Below, one piece after another: positions 1 through 9,349 of a DNA stretch of 64,000 nt. Numbering within the stretch: position 1 is the first letter of the stretch; the number at the start of each line of letters is the position of its first letter. A program made the position numbers and the translations under genes. The stretch spans positions 5,427,501 to 5,491,500 of the forward strand of contig JBBBDQ010000913.1 in NCBI GenBank assembly GCA_037127315.1, given 5' to 3'. The notes below the pieces were generated by a model that was not told where the DNA came from, ran no database searches, and worked only from the letters and a program-made list of their open reading frames with translations. The stretch is from Ascarosepion bandense (Eukaryota > Mollusca > Cephalopoda > Sepiida > Sepiidae).

Positions 1-32
<32 letters not shown>
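1..32. repeat. (TA)n microsatellite
   Basis: Uninterrupted TA dinucleotides at the window edge, directly abutting the inverted repeat of the Penelope-like fragment. Similar tracts recur at about 912-947, 962-989, 1884-1918, 2493-2517, 4034-4070, 14154-14193, 15128-15158, 22516-22555, 24411-24447, 24941-24977, 47781-47814, 56599-56635 and 59736-59786, very often touching foldback or ribozyme-bearing repeats. Confidence 0.95.
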
Positions 33-34
<2 letters not shown>

Positions 35-88
35 AAAGAATATTAATAAAAAGTTTTGAATTTAAAAATGTACTTTTTTTGAACAGTA

Positions 89-149
89 TTTGTTTATTTT
101 TATTATATTTTATATTTCAGACCGTCCTCGGTCCTTCATCAGAAACAAG
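89..149 (-). ncRNA. hammerhead-like ribozyme motif in Penelope-like inverted repeat (left arm)
   Basis: Inverted copy of the right-arm motif: reading the minus strand, CTGATGA lies at 142-136 and GAAA at 118-115 with the same GACCG/CGGTC stem II. Stem I has the same weakness as in the other arm. Confidence 0.45.
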
Positions 150-349
150 TGATTTTTAAATTTGAATTAGAAACGTATTTCACGATAGCGTCCGAATATT
201 TTTTGTTTACATCACGTGGTGTGTTTGTTCACAACATGCAGCATGTCCGTAGAGAAAGTCTGTTTGTTTTAGATAAAAATTTCTTGGAATATCTGAAAAA
301 AATTTTTTACCTATTGAAATATTTGTAAAGATTCAACACACCTAAGTCC

Positions 350-739
350 CTATTTAACCCTAGCTTGTGTGTATTTAATTTTAAAATCCAGTATTTTTCT
401 TTCTTTCTTTCTGCATGTGTATGTAGAACTAAAATTGGAGTCTATTAGTAAACATTTGCAATTTTCTAAAGTATGATCAGGTTGATTAAAATGGGCTGCA
501 ATTGGGGAGTATACATTTTTTTGTCGTATATTTAGTTTGTGATTATTGAAGCGAAATCTAAAGCTATTACCGGATTCGCCGATATATCCACTGTTGGGGC
601 AAATTGAGCAGAAGATAAAGTATATGATGTTTTTGCTGTCACAAGTAAGGTTTGGTGGGTGTAATTTTATTTTGGTGTTGGGTACAGAGAATGTTTTGTC
701 TGTTATTAAATGTTTACAAATTAAACAGCGAGGCTTCTA
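350..739 (-). pseudogene. GIY-YIG endonuclease domain of a Penelope-like element (C-terminal fragment)
   Basis: The minus-strand frame is open from a TAG just upstream of 739 to a TAG at 350-352, about 128 codons. In order it shows a Cys pair (CLIC), a linker, then CDSKNIIYFIFC, the GYIGES signature of the GIY-YIG nuclease fold, a following FRFRFNNHK segment with the conserved basic and His positions, a VYSPIAAHFN segment, and a basic C-terminus. This order (CxxC linker, then GIY-YIG) is that of canonical Penelope-like retroelements, where the nuclease nicks the target for priming. The upstream reverse transcriptase is absent and the frame starts inside the inverted repeat with no Met, so it is a truncated copy, although the domain itself has no internal stop. 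What remains could not function alone as a retroelement. Confidence 0.75.
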
Positions 740-757
740 ATTCAAATTTAAAAATCA

Positions 758-818
758 CTTGTTTCTGATGAAGGACCGAGGACGGTCTGAAATATAAAAT
801 ATAATAAAAATAAACAAA
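758..818 (+). ncRNA. hammerhead-like ribozyme motif in Penelope-like inverted repeat (right arm)
   Basis: Core CTGATGA at 765-771, a 5-bp stem II (GACCG/CGGTC, loop AGGA), GAAA at 789-792, then a 4-bp stem III (ATAT, loop AAA, ATAT) and an ATA cleavage triplet ending near 803. Stem I is weak: TTGTTT before the core can only pair with AAACAA several bases after the cleavage point. Penelope-like elements are known to carry hammerheads in their pseudo-LTRs. Confidence 0.5.
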
Positions 819-894
819 TACTGTTAAAAAAAAGTACATTTTTAAATTCAAAACTTTTTATTAATATTCTTTCCTATACATATTAAGACAGTAT

Positions 895-906
895 ACGTGG
901 ATGATC

Positions 907-952
<46 letters not shown>

Positions 953-989
953 GATCATCCACTATATATATATATATATATATATATTT
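895..989. repeat. (TA)n tracts with inverted GTGGATGATCATC flanks
   Basis: GTGGATGATCATC precedes one TA tract and its inverse GATGATCATCCAC follows it, after which a second TA tract starts. The flank resembles the sequence that ends the hammerhead repeat at 15,118-15,127 (TGTGGATGAC followed by TA), so this may be a remnant of such elements. Confidence 0.6.
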
Positions 990-1095
990 CTGGTGTTAAA
1001 ACAGTGTAAAAAACAGTGCTCATTGTAATATAACAGAACTACTAAATATATTTAAGTAAATATACATATTGTCCTACATCTATGGCATGACTTAG

Positions 1096-1487
1096 TGTTG
1101 TGGAGGAATATCCTGTCCTACCCAGAAATGGGTATGGCCCAGGTTATAAAAGACCCAGACTAGAACGAACTACAGCGTGATCGAGAGTGTTCGTGACTAT
1201 ATAAGGGTCTTCGTCATTACACGGGAGTGATCGAGATTATTCGTCATTATACAAGAGATCGAGAGCCATTGGCCTTAGTTGAGAGTTAGACGTCACTTGA
1301 CGGAAGCCTTCTTAAGACGGATGCATACGTCCTATACAGAGATATTGCCTTCTTAAATGTTATTCTTGTTAACTGTTGTATTTGGTTTATTGTACTGAGG
1401 TATAATAAATCTCTATTTATATATACTCCGTGTTAAGAGTTATTTCTTGCACTATTCTTTCTGTTTATCTCCTCCCAGGATATAACA
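1096..1487 (+). mobile_element. solo LTR (family A), 392 bp, with 5-bp target duplication
   Basis: Starts TGTTGTGGAGGA and ends GGATATAACA. It is flanked by CTTAG at 1091-1095 and again at 1488-1492, a perfect 5-bp target-site duplication. A TATAAAAG box lies near 1146 and an AATAAA signal near 1404, both in the expected order for an LTR promoter and polyadenylation site. Related copies are at 15,265-15,627, 16,088-16,409 (both minus) and 45,380-45,796 (plus). No internal region accompanies this copy. Confidence 0.88.
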
Positions 1488-1666
1488 CTTAGAAAATGTA
1501 CAAATTTAAATATTCAAAAATCAAGTTAATTTAAATTAAAACCTAAATTGTCAGTTTGAAATACACACCTGATGATTGCATAACACATGAAATTCCTAGT
1601 CATGCCACAGGATAATATATATATATATAGTGTATCGAGGCAGCAAGTAATTTTCTGAACATATGC

Positions 1667-1882
1667 TGTTAAATATAAGAGACAATGATGTCTATTATTA
1701 GTATTATAGTATAATCATGAGCCTTCTAAACGTTGTATTTTTGCTTTAATTTCAGTTGAAAATAAAGACAAAAATTCTTTTTTTGTCTTTATTTTCAACT
1801 GAAATTAAAGCAAAAATATGACATTTAGAACGGCTCATGATTCAACATAATAGACATTCATTATTGTCTCTTTTATTTAACT
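1667..1882. mobile_element. foldback element with about 100-bp arms
   Basis: Bases about 1667-1774 and 1783-1882 are inverted copies meeting at a very short loop (the GTCTTTATTTTCAACTGAAA region). (TA)n lies on both sides. No coding content. Confidence 0.8.
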
Positions 1883-1883
1883 A

Positions 1884-1917
<34 letters not shown>

Positions 1918-1923
<6 letters not shown>

Positions 1924-2475
1924 GAATTGTTTGAACATTATTTTTTATTGATACTCGTATTTAAGTAGATATTCTGTTTTTAATGAACAGTATTATATAT
2001 TTATTTCTACCGGCCTGATTATTTACGATAAATTTTTATTACGAAAATGTGTGCCATTCAACAGGATTCAAACCTGCGATCTCTATCTATATAGGGGAAG
2101 CTACCGTTTGATCTGGTAACGTCTTAGACCTCTTGACCACGAATAGCCTTCAGTCTAAATGAGGTTTTTATCAAGCCTATATAACACAATTTTCGATCCA
2201 TGTAAACAAACATATCTGTTCTGAAATGTATTGTAATGTCAACAAATGTAAACATGTTAGGAAATCAATGAATTTAAGTAGATATTCTGTTTTTAATGAA
2301 ACAGTATTATATATTTATATCTACTGGCCTGATTATTTATTCATTCCTGCCAAATGGCACACATTTTATAATCAGGCCGGTAGAAATAAATATATAATAC
2401 TATTTCATTAAAAACAGAATATCTACTTAAATACCAGTATCAATAAAAAATAATGTTCAAACAATTCATTTCAAA
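1918..2475. mobile_element. foldback element with tRNA-like centre
   Basis: The outer arms at about 1918-2030 and 2370-2475 are inverted copies; a third partial copy in the left-arm orientation occurs at about 2265-2335. The unit is bounded by (TA)n. The centre contains the tRNA-like segment listed separately. Confidence 0.75.
2057..2150 (-). other. tRNA-like sequence (pol III A and B boxes) inside foldback
   Basis: On the minus strand, TGGTCAAGAGG (2139-2129) matches an A box and GGTTTGAATCC (2074-2064) matches a B box, with a long spacing like class II (Leu/Ser type) tRNAs. The arms are not convincingly paired, so I read it as a tRNA-derived retroposon head rather than a functional tRNA gene. 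Confidence 0.45.
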
Positions 2476-2944
2476 TTGTCTTGATTTCCATTATATATAT
2501 ATATATATATATATATAGTATGAATAAAGATAAAAGAAAAAACTTATTTGATGTGTTTCATCATGTGTATGTGAGTGTGTGTAATTTGGTAGCAGTTCCT
2601 CTTGTATACAAGTTTCATTAAAATGACTGACAAGGTTAAGTTCTATTTTTTTTATTATTTAATTTTTTATGTGTTCTTGTAAATTTTTTTCTTCTCTGAA
2701 CATAAAGCATATAGAAATTGTCCGATTCTTGTCCGATTCTTTGTATGTCAGTGCTTTCAGCTATTCTTTTAGCCATTATCAAATATGCTTTTATTTTCAA
2801 TTTTAACTAAATGTATAGATTTTTTTTTATGTACGTATCTAGAGTTATAGGAATGCTTTTATCTTCCTAACACAGCATATTTTACATAGTTAAAAAAATT
2901 TAAGAACAAGAAAATTAAATAAAAATCTTAATTACAGAATTTTT

Positions 2945-3367
2945 TTTTAATTGTTTCACCCCAAACAAAGCAGTACCACCACTGATGCGCAGAGGGCTAC
3001 ATAAGAGGAAAAGTTTAGGCAAGAGAAGAGCAAGGAGAAAGAAGGCCCAGCTACAGTGGGTGTCAGAGAAAAGGCAAGAGAAGGACAGAAACACAGGTGT
3101 GAAGGCAGAGAAAAAAAACAAAGAAGATAGAACAAGATATACAGTGTGATGTACAAAGAACTGGAGTCAAGTGGATAAGAGATGGGTATTGACCTTGCAT
3201 TTAAATACCTGGAGATTGTAGCTGTCAGGAAAGCAAGAATACGAAGGAGAGTTCCACAGGTGGGAAGTGTATGAAGGGAAGCTGCTGGAGTGGAATTGAC
3301 AGTTGCATTTGGCTGAACTAACTAAGTGGGTGAGACCTTGATCAGTCAGATTAAATGAAACTTACAC
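2945..3367 (-). mobile_element. LINE family 1 (CR1/jockey-like) 3'-end fragment
   Basis: Reading the minus strand it ends in the family's 3' signature, a 'cagtggtggtactgctttg...ggggtgaaac' type sequence (about 2955-2995) followed by a short A-run. The rest matches the C-terminal and 3' UTR zone of the LINE at 39,225-39,775. Its upstream end (3367) is cut by the solo LTR at 3368. Confidence 0.7.
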
Positions 3368-3656
3368 TGTTATGGTAAAACACACCTATTCCTCAGATTT
3401 ATAAACTCTCCCTCCTATATTAATAAGAGTTAACAGGAAGTTAATGGAAGAAGTACTTAGGATGTTCTTGGGAGTTCTTTAAACTTCTATTGGAGTTCAG
3501 TAGAACTACTAGGCAGTTGATATTAGTTGGTACTAATACTAAGGAGTCAGCTTTCAGTGGAAGATTACCAAGTTCCTAACATTTAGGGTGTGTTAAGTTG
3601 ATTAGCAACTGACATAGCACGATTATAACCTTCAGTGCGAAAACTAATCCACAACA
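3368..3656 (+). mobile_element. solo LTR (family B), 289 bp
   Basis: Starts TGTTATGG and ends CCACAACA. The flanks are TACAC (3363-3367) and CACAC (3657-3661), a 5-bp duplication with one difference. The same LINE flank without an LTR occurs at about 5725-5765 (AAACTTACATACACAC), a paralogous empty site. Contains TTTATAAAC near 3400. A GTTCTTGGGAGTTCTTTAAA segment near 3470 is the apparent single-copy seed of the 30-bp array at 40,441-41,637. Confidence 0.78.
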
Positions 3657-3689
3657 CACACACACATATATATATATATTTTATTTTTC

Positions 3690-3835
3690 TTTAATCCTAA
3701 TCCGAAGTGGAAGAGTAGGAAGGTAAATTCCAAGAACCTGATCCTAATTAATATTAAAAAATTTTAATATTAAAAGTGATGCAGGCAGAGAGCTCAATGT
3801 ATTAAGAATACAGAGCCAATATAAAATTCAAAATT
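3690..3835 (+). repeat. interspersed repeat related to 7240-7385 (inverted)
   Basis: The stretch from TTTCTTTAATCC to GAGCCAATATAAAATTC matches the reverse complement of 7240-7385 with modest divergence. Both copies abut foldback elements and TA tracts. No coding content recognised. Confidence 0.6.
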
Positions 3836-3841
3836 CAAAGG

Positions 3842-3896
3842 TGTCGGATGTACATTTCGACATAGGATCTCTAATAGAGACTCTACATCAGCAACA
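3842..3896 (-). ncRNA. hammerhead-like ribozyme, foldback left arm
   Basis: Minus strand: TGTTG, CTGATG then T (where A9 is expected), a long stem II with TCTCT/AGAGA at its tip (loop ATT), GAAA, stem III ATG-TA-CAT, cleavage triplet ATC, then CGACA. TGTTG and CGACA form stem I with one G-U pair. Everything fits a type I hammerhead except the A9-to-U change and four unpaired bases before GAAA, so activity is doubtful. Confidence 0.55.
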
Positions 3897-3940
3897 TTGT
3901 TTTTCCAAATGATGAAGGCCTTCCCCATTTGGAAAAACAA

Positions 3941-4008
3941 TGTCGCTGATGTGACTGACTGATGTAGAGTCTCTATTAGAGATCCTATGTTGAAATGTAC
4001 ATCTGACA
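3941..4008 (+). ncRNA. hammerhead-like ribozyme, foldback right arm
   Basis: Plus strand: TGTCG, then a duplicated core half (CTGATGTGACTGACTGATG), the same stem II, TGAAA, stem III ATG-TA-CAT, and ATC. The internal duplication disrupts the core, so this arm is probably dead. Confidence 0.4.
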
Positions 4009-4030
4009 CCTTTGAATTTTGAAAATTTTC

Positions 4031-4073
<43 letters not shown>

Positions 4074-4573
4074 GGTGTGTGTGTCTATATTTATTTATAC
4101 AGTCACATAGATGTATAGTGGGGGTATGTATCTAATCTCCACCCTCACCTCAGAGATAATGTTATTTCACTTCCTTTCTTGAAGACCAATTTTCTGCCCA
4201 AATGTTTTCATAATTAAATCCACAACATGAGCATGAAGTTCCTGGGAAAAGCGTATTTCCTCTTAATTCATGTTTCCACTGACAGTTCTGTCTCCACTGT
4301 AAATGAATGAATTCTATTAATGTGTGTTTGGGTAGAGGGACTTTCTCATAACGTCTATAGAGTGACCAAATTTCTGCCAACAGAATCTCAAATGTGAAAT
4401 GGAGCCTGGTCAATTCATTTACTGCATAAAAAATTAATCATTTATACTTACAATATTGTCCTCACCCTTGTTATTAACACAATATTTCATCCAGTATGCC
4501 CTCTTACCTTCATCATGAGTTTGATTCTAGTAGACTTCAGGGAATTATGAACTGAACCCAATTTTTCTCTATA

Positions 4574-5174
4574 CACTACCGGCCATAATTATTAGGCCAC
4601 CCCAGTGTTTTAAAAAAATGATGTATTTCATACTATTTTTTAGTATTTATTACCAAGTGAGTAATTGTAAATGAAAATAGAATGGTTCTTTTGTTATTGT
4701 TACTTTGCAAACTTTTACAAGGCAAATAGCGACAATTTAACCATCGCATCCTGTAGATTTGCTATTTTATATCTATATATACATTACCGGCCATAATTAT
4801 TAGGCCACCCCATTGTTTTAAAAAAAATGATATATTTCATACTATTTTTTAGTATTTATTGCCAATGCCAAGTGAATAATTGTAAATGAAAATAAAATGG
4901 TTCTTTTGTTAATATTGCACAATAACATGTGTATCAAATGAATTTATAAATATCTAATAATTACCAAAATTGCAGTTTCATCTATGAAAGAATGAAAAAA
5001 AATTAGGGTGATTCAGACAAGGTCATTTTTGCTTCTTTGCCTTGTAAAATTTTGCAAAGTAATAATAACCAAAGAACCATTCCATTTTCATTTGGCAATA
5101 AATGCTAAAATTAGTATGAAATACATCATTTCTTTTAAAAAACTGGAGTGACCTAATAATTATGGCCGGTAGTG
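4574..5174. mobile_element. compound three-TIR MITE (Tc1/mariner type), 601 bp
   Basis: Starts CACTACCGGCCATAATTATT at 4574 after TA, repeats that terminus at 4782 (CATTACCGGCC...) and ends with its inverse (AATAATTATGGCCGGTAGTG...) near 5174. So it is a left half (4574-4781) plus a complete element (4782-5174). The TIRs are long (over 100 bp). The same arrangement, inverted, is at 41,741-42,337. No transposase. Confidence 0.85.
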
Positions 5175-5259
5175 TGTGTGTGTTTATATATATATATATG
5201 TAAAAATATACTCAGTTATAATCTGAGATTAAGAACAGAATGGTTAAATAAAATAAAGA

Positions 5260-5345
5260 CAAGAGGAAAACTGTATTTTAAATCCCCTACACATTTCGTC
5301 CTGTGATGGACTTTGTCAAGGCAAAAAGACGAAATGAGCTTTATT
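5260..5345 (-). other. Penelope-type pseudo-LTR-like motif
   Basis: On the minus strand, CTTGACAAAGTCC...GGACGAAATGTG resembles degenerate hammerhead-like motifs seen near Penelope-like repeats (a paired segment followed by CGAAA). The core deviates from CUGANGA. No flanking coding sequence was recognised, and 5345-5630 holds nothing I can name. Confidence 0.3.
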
Positions 5346-5632
5346 CTAAATTACGTATCTATAAACAAACAGTGTTGATAACCACAAAGATACTCACAAA
5401 TCATTTCAAAAGATCAACAGAATATTTTAGTTTTTAGAATTTCTTCATGTGTAGTGTAAAGTCACGAGGTATTAAAATGAAGGGAATTTGGCCATTTTCT
5501 TTGAAAACTGTTTATTTTGTGTGTAAGACTGTTTTAGAATTTCATAATATGTTAAAATGAAGGGCATTCAACCGTTTTCTTTGAAATTTTTATTATGAAT
5601 GTTAGTCTGTTTTAGTATAATTTCCATAAGTA

Positions 5633-5757
5633 AAGGCGAGATTGGGAAAAATCTGGGGCGAAAAGAAGTTGCTGGAGTTGAACTGACGGCTGCATTTGGT
5701 TAATTTAACTGTAAGGGGGTGAGACCTTGATCAGTCAGATTTAATGAAACTTACATA
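5633..5757 (-). mobile_element. LINE family 1 fragment (paralogous empty site of the 3368 LTR)
   Basis: Matches the part of the LINE fragment at 3245-3367 immediately before the LTR insertion, and continues through the target (CTTACATACACACAC) without an LTR. Confidence 0.65.
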
Positions 5758-6039
5758 CACACACATGTGCGTGTGCGTCTATATTTATTTATACAGTCAC
5801 ATAGTTGTATAGTTGTATTTGCTAACAAATATGGAGATATTAGTCTGAATGTAAATAATGATAACTCCTCGTCCTAGAAAATTCAGACAGAAAGCAAACA
5901 GCTGATAATAACAACAAAGATGAGGATATCGAAATGAATGTACATAATGGTAACTACTTGTCCGAGAAATTTTAATGAAAGGCAATCAGGTGATAATAAA
6001 AAAGATGAGGATATTAGTCTGAATACTGTTCATTGGATT

Positions 6040-6245
6040 TGCAATATCCTGATCATGATTTGGCAGCCTACCTTAAGTCACCTTCTCACCGATGTGATGT
6101 AGCTTCCCTCTGTCTTTTCTACAAGTATTTTCATGGCAATTGCTCTGATGAGCTTCACCTCCACAGCACCTAGACAATGTATTTACTAAATTGGCATCAT
6201 AGTCCTACCCTTTTACCATCAAAATAGTTAAATAAATAGTTAAAT
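6040..6245 (+). mobile_element. LINE family 1 fragment (C-terminal RT tail)
   Basis: Encodes, with interruptions, the family's Leu-rich tail around TCACTTTCTCACCGATGTGATG and TTTTCATGGCAATTGCTCTG, equivalent to 50,590-50,760. Confidence 0.65.
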
Positions 6246-6364
6246 AGTTATACCTGTTGGATATTGGTTAATAGCAAGTGATTTGGCACACAAGTAGATT
6301 GATGTAGTCACTCCAAATGAAAGACCAAGCTCTTATGTGATCTAATGGAGATATATATATATAT

Positions 6365-6470
6365 ATATAGAATAAAATAAATTTAGATGTTCAAATCAGT
6401 TGTATGGCCATTTCTACATGAAATCCCTAAGAGAAATTAATCTGTGTGTGTGTGTATATATATATATATA

Positions 6471-6515
<45 letters not shown>

Positions 6516-6516
6516 A

Positions 6517-6565
<49 letters not shown>

Positions 6566-7240
6566 TGTGTGTGTGTGTATGTGTATATGTATGTGTGCGT
6601 GTGTGCATAAGTGTACACTTGTTGAATTTATTAATTTATTATATTGCTTAAGTAAAAACCTTTTTCATCTTTATTTTTTTATATTTTACTTTACTCTATG
6701 TTTTTATAAATTTTATTTTTTTAATTTAAATCTAGTTTTAAAATTAAATCATATGTCAAGGTTCCCCCCCCCAAAAAAAAATTTTTTTAATAACTTCATC
6801 CCATTTATTTAAACCAAAAACCGATATGATTTATTTGTCAACAAGTCTGTTAATGTTTTTATGGAAATTAATTTTTTTCTTTTTTCCTTTCTTTTTTTTC
6901 TTAGCTTACTTCCCTGTCAACCACCCCTTCCCACTTCTTTCTTTATCTTTCTACTTCCTTTTCTTAAAGCCAGACAAGGCTAAATTTTAACTTACAACTC
7001 AGTTTAAAAGTAAGGTTTTCCAAAATCTAAAAATAGACATTGATTTCTGTCTACTTTCTTATTAATCCCACCACTTTAATTTTTCTGTGAAGTATTTTTT
7101 TTTAACTTCCACCAGTAATATACCTTGTTTTTTTTTTAAATAAAAAGTTGCCAATAAGACATGAAATTTCTCTTAAGGATTTCATGTAAAAATAGCCATA
7201 CAACTGATTTGAACATCGAAATTCATTTTATTTTATAATT
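6365..7240. mobile_element. inverted-repeat element, arms about 75 bp, 0.9 kb
   Basis: About 6365-6440 (ATTTAGATGTTCAAATCAGT...) is the inverse of about 7163-7240 (...ACTGATTTGAACATCGAAAT). The interior begins with (TG)n/(TA)n at 6440-6600 and is otherwise T-rich without recognisable coding. It lies against the 7240-7385 repeat, as the 3822-4022 foldback lies against the 3690-3835 copy. Confidence 0.65.
6440..6605. repeat. (TG)n/(TA)n compound microsatellite
   Basis: Alternating GT and TA tracts. Several short apparent ORFs here encode only Tyr, Ile, Val and Cys runs and are artefacts. Confidence 0.95.
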
Positions 7241-7589
7241 GGCTCTGTAATTTAAACATTAATTACATTGAGCCCTCCACCTTGATCATTTTTTAATATT
7301 AATGTAATTAATATTAATTAGGATCAGTTCTTTGGGATTTATCTTCCTGCTTTTCCTTTTGGATTAAAGATTTATATTTTCAAATATATATATATATATG
7401 TATGTATATATAAGTGAATAGAATCTAATCATGCAAATGTGTTGGGCAGGTCCAGTATAGTAAAATAGACTAACATACCTGCTGCATTAGATACTCTCCT
7501 ATAAATGAGGTAGACAAAAAGAAGGCAGCCATGTTATTTGACTTCTACATTCTACTCTAATAGTTTTTTTTTCTTGTACTTCTTCTCAT

Positions 7590-7715
7590 TTTCTTGTTTC
7601 CTCTGATAGCTACCATCTCCAAAAGTTTAAATACAAAGTCAGTTGCCATTTTTATCTACTTGATTCCCATCCATCTCTCGTCTTTTCTTTAACACTTTTG
7701 AAAAAGAAAAAATTA
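7590..7715 (+). mobile_element. LINE family 1 fragment (3' region)
   Basis: TCTGATAGCTACCATCTCCAA and the following Leu/Ile-coding segment match 37,735-37,850 and 62,105-62,205. Bases 7385-7590 show only TA repeats and unassigned AT-rich sequence. Confidence 0.55.
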
Positions 7716-7927
7716 TTCTGATGCTGTAAGGTATCTTGAACTCATGTCAAACAAGGAATGGAAATCGACTCAAAATCTGTAAAACTTAGACATTGTGCTA
7801 AAACAGTTGCCTGCATCAACAACATAATGCTACAAATATTGGAACACCAGACAAGGATACTTGATGCAATGTCACCGATATCAAATAAAACTAGTACTGC
7901 CATTTTGTTTTCAAGCACTATTGACAA

Positions 7928-8426
7928 CTAGCAGTATAGCCTGGCATTGCTCGGGTGTAATGAAAGCTTTAAAACTAATCCATGGTCCTGGAATTCAGAC
8001 TCTTTGGACGTTGGCACGAATGACTAAAAAGCAATAGTTGTTTTCAATTAAAGCGAAACCGTGGACTGAAAGAATAATAAATGGATGTAAGTCAAATTTT
8101 AATTTCCTGGTATTGATATCAAATTTTCTGCACTATTTTAAGAACTGCAACCTTGAAACTTCTGAATATCCTTTCTTATGTCTTTGTCTATGAGTGTATC
8201 AAATTTAATTAAAATCGGACCACTCCTTCTATAACCTGATTTTTTCGATTATCATTTTTTGATATTTATCGAGGGTACCTTGACACAAAACCTAGCTAAA
8301 AACACTCGCAGACGCTTATAGTACAACTGTGTAAATTTTCAAGAAAATCAGTTCAGCCATTTCAGAGTCTATAGGTAATGGACACACACACAGACACACA
8401 AAGTTTCATTTATAAATAAGTTTAGA
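7928..8426 (-). mobile_element. non-autonomous Helitron (copy 1), 499 bp
   Basis: Read on the minus strand it starts TCTAAACTTATTTATAAATG (8426) and ends with a small hairpin of the CCCGAGCAATGCCAGGC type followed about 10 bases later by CTAG (7928). It is inserted between A and T with no target duplication. A 5' TC, a 3' hairpin plus CTRR and AT insertion are the Helitron hallmarks. Other copies are at 22,789, 24,448, 62,328 and 63,840. No Rep/helicase coding. Confidence 0.8.
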
Positions 8427-8439
8427 TTAGATTTGGGTC

Positions 8440-8868
8440 CTGGTTATGATGGTAAACTGCATCCAGCAGTAAGGCCTCTGATTGGGAGGTTGTGAGGAGC
8501 ATGGAACAACCTCTTAATTGCTGTTCCTAGGTTCATCCTGTCTGGAGTGATATCACCTGTTAGGGTCCCAGCTATGGGCAAATAGCTAACTCCCAAACTG
8601 GGGTCTAAACACTATGAAAGTATAAAAATACACTTATAAAAAATATACATTTTTGAAGGAAAAAAATATTGCCAGCAATACATTTTTGAATACAAAACTA
8701 GAAGACATCTTCAGTTTTCTAAAAAAAAAATTTTTTTTTAAATTTAACAAAATCTGATTAAATCAATCTTCTCACTACAACTGAACATTAAAAAAGAAAA
8801 TACCTTAAAACATCATCTTTTTGGCATTCGGAGGTTGATATGCAGTTAAACAAAACTGAAAATCAAAA
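8440..8868 (-). mobile_element. repeat family R copy (about 430 bp)
   Basis: Matches 26,101-26,534 in reverse: GTTGATATGC near 8840, the quasi-repeated TATTGCCAGCAATACATTTTTGAA segment, then GGGACC...TATGGGCAAATAG and the CTGCATCCAGCAG end. Non-coding retroposon-like family; see 26,101-26,534 for its boundaries. Confidence 0.75.
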
Positions 8869-9224
8869 AAACTATTGGCAATTTGGGCACCTTGATGTGG
8901 TAAAATGGTTGGCAAGAGTAAAGAGTTTGATCCTCACCGAGTACTTCATACTTTCGACCTTGTATCACATCTAAGCGGTGCTTAGAAAATAAACTATTAG
9001 CAATGTTTTATATTATGCTGAAGAATGTATTTGTCATATTCATAGAGATTGTCATCTCGACTTATTCTTTTTCTCCCTTCAGGTGACAGTGAGAGAGATG
9101 GCTGTGAAAGCCCAGCCTACTCTCCTGAAGAGTCATGAGCAGTGTCACAGAGAATTGTGGGTGGTGGATGCAGCTGAGTGAGTTGAGCCCTCCTGAGAGC
9201 ACATCACTGATCCTCATCATATTG

Positions 9225-9312
9225 ACGGCTGGACATCGTACAAATGGCAACAAAGATGAAGACAATAGTCCAAATAATGTAAATACTCAAAATGTCAGAA
9301 GTAGCTTGAAAA
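9225..9312 (+). repeat. P-family repeat fragment
   Basis: GGCAACAAAGATGAAGACAA and AATAATGTAAATACT match 38,810-38,860 and 38,905-38,960. Bases 8,868-9,225 hold a partly unique stretch with no feature I can name. Confidence 0.55.
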
Positions 9313-9349
9313 AAATAAAAACACTGTAAAACTCAACCTATGCTATGGC

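Larger units (their letters stand above)
33..876 (-). mobile_element. Penelope-like element fragment with inverted terminal repeats
   Basis: Bases 33-172 and 738-876 are near-perfect inverted copies of about 140 bp. The unique middle reads on the minus strand as the C-terminal endonuclease of a Penelope-like element, so the arms behave as the element's pseudo-LTRs, which in this class may be direct or inverted. Both arms contain the hammerhead-like core CTGATGA...GAAA. The reverse transcriptase part is missing, so this is 5'-truncated. It sits between (TA)n tracts. The class assignment rests on the GIY-YIG pattern described in the CDS entry. Confidence 0.75.
3822..4022. mobile_element. foldback element with a hammerhead motif in each arm
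   Basis: Arms of about 75 bp at 3822-3896 and 3941-4022 are inverted copies around a loop that itself can pair (CCAAATG...CATTTGG). A (TA)n tract follows. Each arm encodes a hammerhead-like fold (separate entries). Confidence 0.75.

Noticed and set aside
1553..1600. CTGATGATTGCATAACACATGAAA as a hammerhead
   Set aside because: Core and GAAA are present, but stem II is essentially absent and no stem I or III can be paired.
6135..6170. CTGATGAGCTTCACC as a hammerhead core
   Set aside because: It is the LINE family 1 coding tail (also at 37,560); no GAAA at the right distance and no stems.
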